From the NCBI GenBank assembly GCA_036244855.1, contig BQKZ01000697.1:26160-90159 (forward strand): a DNA stretch of 64,000 nucleotides. The letters are read 5' to 3'. Position 1 is the first letter of the stretch; each line of letters opens with the position of its first letter. This DNA comes from Temnopleurus reevesii (Eukaryota > Echinodermata > Echinoidea > Temnopleuroida > Temnopleuridae). The notes below the pieces were generated by a model, which was given only the letters and a program-made list of their open reading frames with translations, searched no databases and had not been told where the DNA came from. The translations under genes were made by a program, and so were the position numbers. This document shows positions 13,598 through 25,500 of this stretch, one piece after another.

Positions 13598-13858
13598 CCC
13601 CCAGTAAAAACGCAGTATCTGCATTTTTGTCGATTTTGACTTTTTTGCGTCAAAATAGTCAGAAGACAATCCTTTTTTCACGTGACACATTCAATTTGAC
13701 TGAAAAAGGATTAAAATCCTTTATTTCATAGCTCCAGAATGAATTATCTACTGTACACGTTCCTATGGGGCTCGGCCACATGGACTGGTCAAAATATCAG
13801 AAGGTGTAAACTTAATATAGATACTGCGTTTTCCGAGGGGGGGGGGGGGGGGGGGGGG
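13598..13858. mobile_element. Inverted-repeat element next to G-run and N
   Basis: The left end has CCCCCAGTAAAAACGCAGTA and the right end ATACTGCGTTTTCCGAGGGG, which are imperfect reverse complements. The right end runs into a G homopolymer of more than 20 bases ending at the single N (13859), so the true right boundary is uncertain. Confidence 0.65.
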
Positions 13859-13859
13859 N
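13859..13859. other. Single N (assembly junction in G homopolymer)
   Basis: One undetermined base inside a long G run. Unlike the other single-N positions, I see no duplicated flanks here. It may be a homopolymer sequencing problem or a contig join. Confidence 0.7.
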
Positions 13860-15333
13860 GTGAATGTGTCTGTTTCTTTTAAAATTACGCGTCCAGCAAA
13901 ATAATTACCAGGATATTACTTAAATCCGAGTTCAGCATTTTTTAATGAAATTGGAATCAATTCTCGCTGGAAAATTGTTACACAATTATGAGGTAACCCA
14001 AAGCAGGGATGTCGGTAAAGTTAGGTGTTTTATGATTTGATTGGTTTGCACAAGGCATGTCTCTCAAGCAACTAAAGATGTCTCTTATCATTTGTATTGG
14101 TAGTAACACTCACCAGATTTAGTTTATGGTCTTGATTAAAGTCATAAAACCTGAGCATGGGCCAAAAAAAAAAGAGCCGAGTTCATTCACATCACATGGC
14201 GGAAAATTCCATTCTAAAAGAATCCTTGAGATGACCTTTTAATAAGCAAGAATTTTTTTTCAACACTTAATCGTTTACTTAAAACTTATTTTATGCTGTA
14301 TGTAAATATCGTTTAACAGTTTTCATTGAAACTAAAGTAATCTGGATCGTCTACAAAATTACATTTACAAAAGCAACAGTGCGTATATAGCACCTTTTCC
14401 TAATTGTCTCAGATATATCAATATAATTGTAAAATGAAAATTGTGAATTCCTTTGAACAAACAGATTTCTGAAACAGTGAGATTATTTAGTAAAAATATA
14501 GGTAATTCTGGCCTATTCTAGTACCTCATAATTCACCTGTGTATATAGTGATGACAAACAGAAACAATACACCGGCTCCTATTTACAAATCCTCCAAATT
14601 TCTGAAAGGAAATATTCAAATGAGTGAATTCAAATATTTGAATAAATGACTGAGTAAAGATTTGATTGATAAATAAATAGATAAAGAAGAAAGTAATTAA
14701 AAGATTGATATGAACAGAGCATTATTTGCACCTGCCTTATAAATAGGAAGTCAGGGTTTGAATATTTTATTCATTCCAATGCACCAGGCAGAGACGCCAT
14801 TTGACAGTGTCCAAGCCATATAAAGAAGTAAAAAAAAAAAGTAAAGAAGAACATTTAAGAAAAATAAAAGTCAAATACCCCAATTTGGGTTAACAAAAGA
14901 AAAGAAATTAAAAGTACTTTCATCAAGACAATCAAAGTACAATTAAATAAGAAAAGAGAAACGTTAAATAAACAAGGTCCTGATTTCAAACTCTCATGGT
15001 TGTTATTGTGTTTGAGGGTAGCTTACTGCACAAAAAGATGAGCTTTTCCAAAATTTCCCGTTTTTTGGTTGAATAGATAAGGAATACGCCCCCTAAGCAT
15101 TCGATCATGTATCATCGAGACTGGTGACAATGAAAAACGAAGAAAAATTGACAAAAGTTCTATTGTCCTTATTGTATAAGACTGTGCAAATATTAGACCT
15201 GTGATGGGACAGAAGATTCACAAAATGATTTTGCAAAATAGTTCGAGACAACCCTGATCAGAATGACAAAAAACATAATCTAGGTCGAATCATGAAAAGC
15301 TTACTTAACTGAAGTATCACATTTTCAATGCTC

Positions 15334-15469
15334 TAAAGCCTCGGTCACATAGGACCCCGGAAGCAACACGACTCACCCCGACTCGTTGTTCTGGGGCAGT
15401 TAACTGTGAATTAACAAAGAGTCGGAGTGAATCGTGTTGCTTCCGGGGTCCTATGTGACCGGGGCTTTA
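15334..15469. mobile_element. Foldback MITE family A, copy 1
   Basis: A nearly perfect palindromic element: it starts TAAAGCCTCGGTCACATAGG and ends CCTATGTGACCGGGGCTTTA. The arms extend inward through a shared GGAAGCAACACGA-type core for about 55 bases. It lies upstream of the TM1 exon in the transporter intron. Relatives are at 16688-16816, 19213-19346 and 21456-21570. Confidence 0.9.
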
Positions 15470-15951
15470 GGATGAATGTGGCTCAAGTGCTGAAATAACA
15501 CTCGGAGTGCAGTTTTAGCACTTAGAATCATATATCAGCACCGCACTTAAGGTGCAAACATACTGTAGTTAATTCATCCACACCATTCCCCCGCACAGAA
15601 AAAAATAATGTACTGAGAGTCGATACTGATAAAATATCAAAACAACTCTTCTTGAAATTCAGCTTAGTCATGGATGTCAATTATGCATATACTGTAGGAA
15701 TTTGTTGTAAAGAAATTTTCTGTCATATAATCTGTCTCGAATTAAATTATTAGATAATAATAGGACAACCATAACAATAACAACAACAATGATGATATCA
15801 TTATTTTTCTTTCAAAGTAATAGTACAATTATATTATGCAATTTCTAAATAGACATATACTCAACGTCGAATAACAAAACAATCATACTAATATAAAGCT
15901 TAGCAGCTTATCTTTGAAAAAGTATCGTTTAATTAGTTAGAACTTAAATCT

Positions 15952-16235
15952 TTAAATATTATTCTTGTGTGTCATCAATCGTTTAGCAAAAGAACGGATA
16001 CCAGTCTGACTAAAAATCGTTCTTGAATTGTAAATTGGTGAACAACCGCCCTTTAATAACGAAATTTAAATAATGAAGTTTGAATAAATGAATTCCAGAT
16101 TCCCATATTTCAATTTCATATCATATTTCATTTTTCATCTGCAGTCCAACAAAGAGAAGAAAGAGTTGGAGATCGTGGAAATAGAAGATGGAGAAGAGGA
16201 AAGAGAACAATGGGGTCATAAGATGGATTTTAGAC
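15952..16235 (+). pseudogene. Truncated tandem copy of the N-terminal/TM1 exon with its upstream intron
   Basis: The interval about 15952-16235 is repeated, diverged, at about 16236-16519 (offset 281). The exon-like part starts at 16145 after an acceptor (CTGCAG) and encodes a near-copy of the acidic N-terminal segment ([19 protein letters not shown]). It is cut off right after MDF, before TM1, and lacks the rest of the exon and its donor. It is therefore a partial exon duplicate, unlikely to be used. Confidence 0.75.
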
Positions 16236-16425
16236 ATTTTAGTATTATCTTTGTGTATCATCAATTATTCAGCATAAGAACGGATACCAGTCTAGAAGTC
16301 GTTCGCAATGTTGTAAATTAGTAAACCACAACCCTTAACGATAACATTTGAATAAGAAAGTTTAGATAAATTAATTCCAGATTCCAATATTCTAATTTCA
16401 TATCATATTTCTTTTTCATCCGTAG

Positions 16426-16591
16426 TCCGACAAGGAGAAGAAAGAGTTGGAGATAGTGGAGATAGAGGATGGAGAGGAGGAGAGAGAACAATGGGGTCAA
16501 AAGATGGATTTCATCCTGTCGTCAGTCGGCTATGCTGTCGGATTGGGTAACGTTTGGAGGTTCCCATACCTCTGCTATAAGAATGGAGGAG
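16426..16591 (+). CDS. SLC6 exon 2: N-terminus and TM1
   Basis: Acceptor CCGTAG before 16426, donor GTAAAT after 16591. Encodes an acidic N-terminal stretch, then Trp28 and the TM1 signature ([20 protein letters not shown]), which carries the unwound substrate/Na+ site. Ends in phase 1; the last G joins GA of exon 3 to keep the Gly-Gly-Gly before TM2. Confidence 0.93.
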
Positions 16592-19500
16592 GTAAATATT
16601 CCAAGATTTGTTCTATTTGGTGTGACCACACCCATTTTTATACCACTTTTAGTACCGGTATTAGGCTTGAGGTCCATACTCTATAATGCCCCAGTCACAT
16701 ATAAGTCCCGAAGCAATACGATCGAACACGACTCTTTGTTCAGTTCACATGTTAACTGCCTAAGAACAAGGAGTCGTGTTGAATCGTGCTCAGTCGGGGC
16801 CTTTATGTGACTGGGGAATAAGGGAGTGATGTATACACCACATATATTACTTACAATTTGACAGGCTTTTTTTTTAAATCAATAGATGTTGCATAATGCC
16901 TTAAACAAATATTACACAAAATAACATCCAAAAGCTTTCCGAATTTCAACATTAAAAAAAAGTATGGAACGATTTTCTGATACCGGTACTACAATCTGGT
17001 AATCGTGTGAAATGTCAATATTGTTAATTCTTAATTTACAAGGATTCAGAATTTTGCAGTGGACGACACATGAGTCGATTACTCGATTGTCCCTGGTCCA
17101 GTTGCACATTAGCCTTCCATTTGGGGGGCCTGTGCACATTCATAAGGCAAAAAAAATTGTTTGGTTACAGATGACTGTAAAATTATGAAAAAACGTGCGA
17201 AATTGTGCCTGAAAAATCACGTTTATATATTCTTTGGCTTTTCTCTCTCTTATGAGCCTTATTTTGCTTTTGAATTATGCTCTAAAAAAGTCATTTCATG
17301 GCAACCAAACAATCATTGTGTTTTTTTTTTTTTTGGTCTCTATGAAGTTCATAAGTTTCATCTTGAAACTTTGAAAGACGATCGAATATATTGATTATCA
17401 ACAAAAATCAAGGAAAAGGAAACTTAAAAAAACAAGATCAGAGTAAAATGTGAATTCATTTGTTGGCTTTGCCAATTTCTGACTCCTTTTAAAATAATTA
17501 GTCATAAACTTGCAATCCATTATTAAATGATATATGCCTGTTTTATGCAAAGGTCCCTTTGATATAGGCTCGTGCAGGCTTCAGGCTTAGTAATAACGAT
17601 TTTTAGCCCATTAAAACTGACAAAATAATAGATTTGGATAATAAACATTCCAGTATAAACAAATATTTATTTGTATATTTCTGCATATTGTGTGATTATA
17701 TTATGATAATTGTAAACAAGCATTTATCTATTTGGGGAGCGTATGCATAAAGCACGTCATATTTGGCGGCATTTGCTCTGACGAATAATGACATGAACTT
17801 TTTAGAAATAAACGTTGTAAATCATGAATCATTGCAAATGATAATGCTATGAAACCTGCCTTATACTTGGTCTAAAATGTCTTTATGGTTGTATTCTCAT
17901 TTCGTTACATAAATCCAGACTAGTATTTAAAACAAATTCATTTCCGTATTATATAGTTTCTCATATAGAAGCAAGTTTCAGATCAAATTTGCCTGATATT
18001 GTTCATTATTTATTTGTCATTTCAGCATAGTGCTAGACGATTTCACTTTCTGTAATCATTATTGTTCGTGCCATAGTCATGCTTTATGTACTGTATATAC
18101 ATCTACTCATCACACCACCGCTGGGAGTTCTCGCACTGAAAGATAAACCATAGCACTGATTATAGGACATTGAAATATGTGAGACATTATTTTGAGTGAT
18201 TCGAGCGCCATGAGCGCCCAACTGAGGCGAGCCGGCGCTATACAAGATACCATCATCATCATCATCATACCATTCTCGTTAGACTTTACTCTTAGACACT
18301 TTTACGTATTTCCGCTTTCAAATATTATTCTCTGGCTAATTCGAATTCATGCAGCTGGCAATATCTGGGGAGAAATTGAAAAAAATATATATAGAGCTAG
18401 AGAAATGATATAAACAAAAATATACCAAATCTACAGAAATTTCCTTTTTTCCTCTTTAGTTATACAAACAAACTTCGAGCTTAAAAGAAAGGCAAAATAT
18501 ATTTCTCTTTAGAGTAGTTTTAGGTATTGATTTATTATTTAAAGGATGATTGGTCAGAGGGGAAAATCACACATTTGTTAGATTAGATTATACATTGACG
18601 TCAAGTGAGAAAATAATCTGCCAAGGTTTATCTGTTATTAAACAAATAATATTCCATGCAGACATCGTTGAATGTCTATTTGAATTAATACAAAACACTG
18701 CCAATATTTATATGATAGATCCGTATATTAATTTGCTTGTATTATTTATCATGGGCGTTACATATGATGACATACATTGTATATACTTTCGTAACTCAAA
18801 TAGTATAGAAAAAATAGAAAAAAAAGCTACACATGCAAGATTTAGAATAGAAACCTTTCACTTAAGGAAATTATTAAATAGTATTTAACTATACCACTTC
18901 ATTCTCTTATTTTTCCCCGCAGAAATATAGATTATAATCATTTTAATCAAGCTAGATATACAAGAATAGAGTTTATAATAACCCTTACAAGCAATATTGG
19001 GAAATTCGTATTTCTTGATAAAAAGAATTATGATAAACTGTGCTTTTTATAGAATTACACCTCTTCACCAGCTGACTGTAATCATATTCCTACTTTATTT
19101 AATCAGGCAAGGTGTATGATGCGAAATTGTTTGGATAATTGTACTTGAGTAATGGAACATAGAATATAAAATTCATTTCGAATTATTCGTTCCAGTCTCC
19201 ATAGTGCTACATTAAGCCCTGGTCACATAGGACCCCGGAAGCAACACGATTCAATACGACTTTTTGTTAATTCACAGTTAACTGCCTCAGAACAAGGAGT
19301 CGGGGTGAATCGTGTTGCTTCCGGGGCCCTATGGGACCAGGACCTAACTGCAGCAAAGATTAGATGTAATACCGCTTGTCCAAAATACATGTCCAAAATA
19401 CAAGAGAGTTTGCTTTTCAGCTCTGATATATGTGCAGAAGTTCGCAGGCTGGACATACACATTTTTTTAGCAGTAGCCAAGCGTAAACCCTGTGAATTTA

Positions 19501-22500
19501 AGCGCATATAGATTCAATCTATATACGTCGATTGGTTGTTCATGTGAAGACAGATTTTGAGTGTGATAAAGATGTTTTTTTCCATTTACCTACACGTTTG
19601 TAATTGTTAAATGTTCTCGCGTAGCTAGTGCAGCAATGGTCGAGTGTTTAGATGTTAGCACCCCAAAACACGTGTTCTGTTTCCCTGCAGCCAGATTCAC
19701 CAATGCAACACCCCGCATCGATATCCTACCCCAAAGAGTGACGTCATATTAGCCCATCATATGAGATACTGCTTCTAAACAATCATGCGCGTAAAGATAA
19801 ACTTCACTGGTCGTAATATTTATTTATTATTTCCCACTTGTGGGCGGATCACCCTTTTCAGCTGAATGCTAATCTTCAAAGGTGTCCGACCCATCATAAA
19901 AATACAGTATATTGCACCAGCATTTGGTTACCGGTAACTCTCCCCAGGCCCACCGCGATCATGAAAACGTTGCTGGAATAAATTCTCCCGGAACATCATG
20001 CAACCGACCGATTGTTTAGAACCAGTCCTTCAGACGATGGGCTAATAATGACATCACCACGCAAGTCATCTACGTTCTTCCCTCAAACATACTTAGATTA
20101 GCCTGCACCCCATGGTATTCTGAATGACCAAACATATACTAACTACAAGTTTCTATTTTGTTACCATTTTCCAATATCTTGTGTTACAATACTCGCTATT
20201 AATATGGCCAAAAGTACCCTGATTATGACAAAATTCCACTAAATTTTAGTTTATAATGAGTATGTAGTCTGAAAACGAAGCTGTTAATTTTTTTCTACTT
20301 CTTTAATTGGTTTTAAATCATAACACCCGCTTAAAGTTTGGTTTATCATAAATCACGTTACAGTCTGATATTAAGTTACAATTTCCGCATTTTTACCTAT
20401 AAATAAAGCGTTTCTTGATATAAGTTTAACTAGATTTAGATGTACATATCGGTAGAAAATACTATACTATTTCATCATTGATAATTATATAGTCAATGAA
20501 AGCTAAATCGGGGTACTTTCAGTCAGAATTAATAGCGAGAATTGATATTGTAGGTTGCACAGGGCTTGCATGAAAGCTGACTACTCTCTTCTGCTCCAGA
20601 CCTTATATTTCTGGAGCACCATCCCAAACCACCCTCTTTGATCAGAAAGCGATGTCCAAGGTATTACAGGAATTCATTGGATTGTATAAATGAATTCTGT
20701 GATTTTCTTAAATTTTATGATTGATATTGAGTGTATGTGCAAGTAATATTTTTATGTGTATAAAACTGTGCATTTTTTTTTATCGTGAATATTTGTTTTT
20801 ACGTTTATATGTTGTAACGTGTTGTATATTGAACTTTATTAGTATTCTTAAGACATAAACTTCGTATTTTATGAGTGGTAAAGGTTTATGAGTATGAGGG
20901 TATCGTATGATATGATGAGATGTTGTAAGATGATAATATGATATGTTGTCATGTATGGCCTGAAAACGTCTAATATAGTGGCAATATCAAATAAGATTGA
21001 TTATAAAACAACCGTTCATCATGACATAGAAGCATTTTTTCCAGTTCAAGAGACAATACAAGAAAGAATATCATAAACTAGAAAATAGTTCTAATTTCAT
21101 TCTAATGAACGAATGACACGAATTTATGGATTATTACCACAGCTTCCTTACACACCTTCCTTACATGCCGCCCCATATTGTGAGGCGGCATGTAAAAGAT
21201 CTTGTAAGTCTGATGATTGTGCAATGTCTCCTGAAGGATAGGGGTAAGGGGCGAGAACTCAAACTTTCGATTTCTTGAGAGATCTTTAGTCGACCACAAG
21301 CAGGTCACAGAGATAGTTGTAATTGCTACAACGATTTACAAAGAGTCGATAGAAAATTGTCTTCGACCAGTCGACTGATCCGCGACCGATGGAGACATGT
21401 CTGCGACAACTTCAAGAAGTCTTCAAGACTTATTGAGACCTGATAGTTGATAGTTGTCATAAAGAACCCCGATTCAACACAACCCTTTGTTCAAGGGCAA
21501 TCAATTGTTAATTGAATGAAGAGTCGTGTTATATCGTGTTCACTTGAGGCTTCTATGTCACTAGGGCCTATGTTTTAAAGGTGCTTTATATCAGAATTGA
21601 GCCTTTTTTTTGTATAATGCTCGACAGACGATCATTCTTCACATTAATATCCTATGGCGTTGTCGAAAACGAGATCTGAAACAAACAGCGTTCACAAATA
21701 TTGTTTGTTATCCTCATTACCTTGTCTGCCATGTCATATACGGGACCACCTTTTTGGGTCTTTTGGGGTGGATGAAAATTCGGACAATGAAAAGTTGTTC
21801 TCCTCGACGTCATACTTTGACATGTCAGGCATAGCACAATCATCAGTCTTGCGGATTTGGACAAAGAACAAAATCATCTACATTGATATTTTACAAGTTA
21901 ATAGTACAAACATTTACTTTGATAATGATTATTTGCATTTATTTCTTATTTCCTTTTATTCTGAATATTGACCTTTATTGAATAGAGATTTTGTGCGCAA
22001 CTGTCATGGACAAGGACGATTGGGTTCTTAAGCAAACAAGTGACCAGTCAAAATCTGAAAAAAAGGGAAATTTTGTGTCGATTGTTGACAGAGAAATTTT
22101 GGCACACTTCACATTTTATGTCAAATTTTGACAGACTTATTCTGACGCGCTTTATATCTTATATTAATGTGTGGGAGAAAATCCTGATATACATGATATT
22201 TCATATGGAGCCTTGATAGCACAATTTAAATGATTTAAGAGCTATCATGCTCTTTAAAAAATAATCTTTAAAAAACCCTTAAATCTGATTGTGAAAGCAC
22301 AAGTTTTAAGGAGCAAGAAAATTTTCACTTTGAGAACAGCGCTGATAGAACTTTAATGGGCTTAACTCTGAACTTTCTGTCTTTATATTCAGAAAGCTGA
22401 AGATTAATTTAGTATAATACATCATCATAATCATTCAAAATGGAAAAATGAAGTGAGAAACAAATACAAATAACAATAACCTGTTCGTCAACTCTCATAA

Positions 22501-25500
22501 AAAGTAATGCACTTAGGAATTAACCGGGTCAAATTTTATTTTAAATTTTAAATCACATTTTATTGAAGTGCATAAAAGTTTTATTTCTTGAAATGCTGCA
22601 ATAAATTGTGATATCATGGATGAAGGTTTAGTACTATTTTCTGTTTGATAGGCGAAGTAAAATAGTGCTATTTCAAAGTTCATAAAACTTGGATTGAGGA
22701 GAAAAGTAAATAGAACGACGCCTTAAGGGATTTTTGCTTGAAGCTTTTTTGTCCTTTACGGTTTAGGCAAACAAGTGGATATATTTGATTAAGGGCTTAT
22801 TTCAATATATTGAATGATTTCAATCCCATAACCAATGCATCAGAGCTATGAAAGTTTTCACAAGGCTATTTCAGGTTTTACTTCCTCGAAATTATCAAAC
22901 ACAATTTAACTTTTATGCTTGTTAATTTAGCACCAAAGTGTACACCAGCATGAAATATAACTGACCCTAGCAGAAAAAGCTGCCGATTCAAATGGATTCT
23001 TTCGGGTTTTTTCTGGGTTTTTTTTTACTTCAAAGGAGTTTTTTTTTTTTTTTTTTTTTATAAACGACACAAAATGAATCAGTGTGGAATCAGTAACGTG
23101 TTTTCCTACATTTTTAAAGTCTGAAAATATGAATTTTTTAGCCTTTGCTTATTTACACATTGAACAAGTCATGATGAACACAGAAATTAGCAAATGTAAA
23201 CCCTTCCCGATTCAAGCATTCACGATGACTCTAGCAGACAAAATAAAAGAGCTTGCCTTGTATTTACTTAATGCAGGTGCAATACCTGTTCTACATTCTT
23301 TGGAAAAGAATAATAAATGTTTTTTAATAATTGTCTTTTTTTTTGCTCTAGAGCCATTGTAAAGACTTGAATGTGGAGTTGTTTACCTATGACAGTATTT
23401 TTGTCAGTACCCGAAATGAGTAAATCTCAAGGAGTAAGAGTTCATGCTTGCGTCGATACAAGCTTTAGTTTTATTAATTTCATTTTTTGTCTATTTGTCA
23501 ATGAAGTAAAAAGCTTGAAACATTCAAGTCATACAATGGAGCAAGTCAAACGAGGGACCTGTAACATAAAACAGATACAATAAATTTAAAATTAATTGTA
23601 TCTCTATGGTACATTATTTGCCATAAACTTACAATTAATATTCATTGTAAGTTTAATTGCATCTCTTATGTTACAGGCCCCAGTTTAAGCTTCCAGTTTT
23701 CACACAACGATGTTCTATATACTTGTATGTTGAGTGTAATGCTTCTCATAACGATGACGATTCCAATTTGGAGTTCAATCAATAATTCGCCAACAAGAAT
23801 GCAAAATGTATGATGTCATAAAGAGTCTTAATTTGTTCACTTCGTATGCATCATGTTATTTCTCATGGTTATAGAAATCAAACAGAATTTGTTATATCGT
23901 CATACACTACCGATTAGACCCATTGGCGTAATGATTCGGCTCCAAATCACCGAGATGTAATTATACAGAATACAGAATTGGGACCAAATCAATGCCAGAA
24001 CCTTTAAGCTGTAGTGTAAGTCACGGTGGCAACCTAATTATAAGGCTTTACTGCCTTCCCTGTTGTCTCCACTATTGAGTTCTATTATATTTTATATGTA
24101 CATTGTAAAAAATTTAATGTGATTTTGATAGAAATAAAATGAAATGAAATGAATATTAAAAATAATTAACATAACAATTGCCATTTCTCTTCCTCAATGT
24201 GCTTTTACAGGAGCCTTTCTGATCCCCTACGTGATCTTTCTGGCCATCGCTGGATCGCCTCTATTCATCATGGAGTTCTCTGTTGGACAGTTCTCTAGCC
24301 TGGGATGTATCGCGTGCTGGAATGTGGTCCCTCTTCTGAGAGGTGAGGGATAAAATTATTTTAGATATTATTATTTCTGATGATAATAGTTTATTGCAAA
24401 ATGACTCTACACTAAAAATAAATGTTGACATTTGTTGATCCCGCACGTGATCTTCTTGGCCATTGCTGGATCACCTCTCTTCATCATGGAGTTCTCTGTT
24501 GGACAGTTCTCTAGCCTGGGATGTATCGCGTGCTGGAACGTGGTCCCCTTCTGAGAGGTGAGGGATGTAATTCATCTTCATTCATCACGAACATACACAT
24601 AATTTAAAAAAAGGTCCTACTTTTCAGCTGTAAGGGTGCCACCCCCTCCCCCTCCAAAAGAAAAGACCCCACACAAACACAATGATCACTATGAATGCAA
24701 TATATAGCTTAAAATGAAATATCGGTTTAAAACAGCTCAGTTGGTATAGCGTTTTGGGTTGGAAATTCATGACCCCTTTTGGTGTATGTTCTAATCCCGC
24801 AGCTGCCGCAATATCTTAAGATCTCGAACCCCGAGGAAAAGGTGCAAAATTGCAGCCAAACTTGTGCACCTTTTTCTAACTTAGTGACATGTGGTGTAAT
24901 GAATCAAAGGGAGTCCCTTGGACGATTGTACAATATGGTTCCTAATGTTTTGGGCTTCAAAAAGTGGATATAAAATTTGGCTGATCATAAAGATTGCATT
25001 GGAGTGTTTCCTTCTCCAAGATCGTCACCCTTACTTACCTGTACCGTATCTTGTCTTTGTGATTTACATTGGTGGGAGATCCAAGTGTTAAAAAAATCAA
25101 TTAAGGTTCCATGATAATGTAAAATCCGACACTTTTCCTATTCTTGCACAAAACACCCTTGATGATATGGATGAACCGATTTTTTTTTTTTTTACACACA
25201 TGTGGCAAGTGTGCTATCGAATGTACATATTTTTTTTGCGTTGTACTTTTTATTTATTTTTTTTCCATTGATTATGTGCGTTGAATTATTTTTAGTGCCT
25301 CTTGAATATTAGAAATGCAAAAATATTAAAGAAATTAAGATTCATCATCTTTTTACGATCAATAATTTTATATTATTATTGTCACCAGGAATGGGCATTG
25401 GAATGATCGTTCTCTCGACGCTGGTCGCCATCTACTACAACGTCATCGTGGCCTGGACCATTTACTTCATGGGGGCGTCATGTCAGTCCACACTGCCATG

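Larger units (their letters stand above)
7911..16144. other. Long first intron (if exon 1 is right)
   Basis: About 8.2 kb of AT-rich DNA without a recognisable exon. It contains foldback elements at 11794-11895, 12146-12283, 13598-13858 and 15334-15469, and a G homopolymer ending in a single N at 13859. Open frames such as 9688-10062 (+) show no known domain. Confidence 0.5.
16817..24210. other. Transporter intron between TM1 and TM2 exons
   Basis: About 7.4 kb of AT-rich sequence. Apart from the MITEs listed (19213-19346, 21456-21570, 23554-23681), a short CAT run near 18250-18270 and T homopolymers near 23040, I see no exon. The 113-codon open frame at 18550-18888 (+) has no recognised domain. 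Confidence 0.6.

Noticed and set aside
18550..18888. 112-codon open frame
   Set aside because: No recognisable family; chance length in AT-rich DNA.
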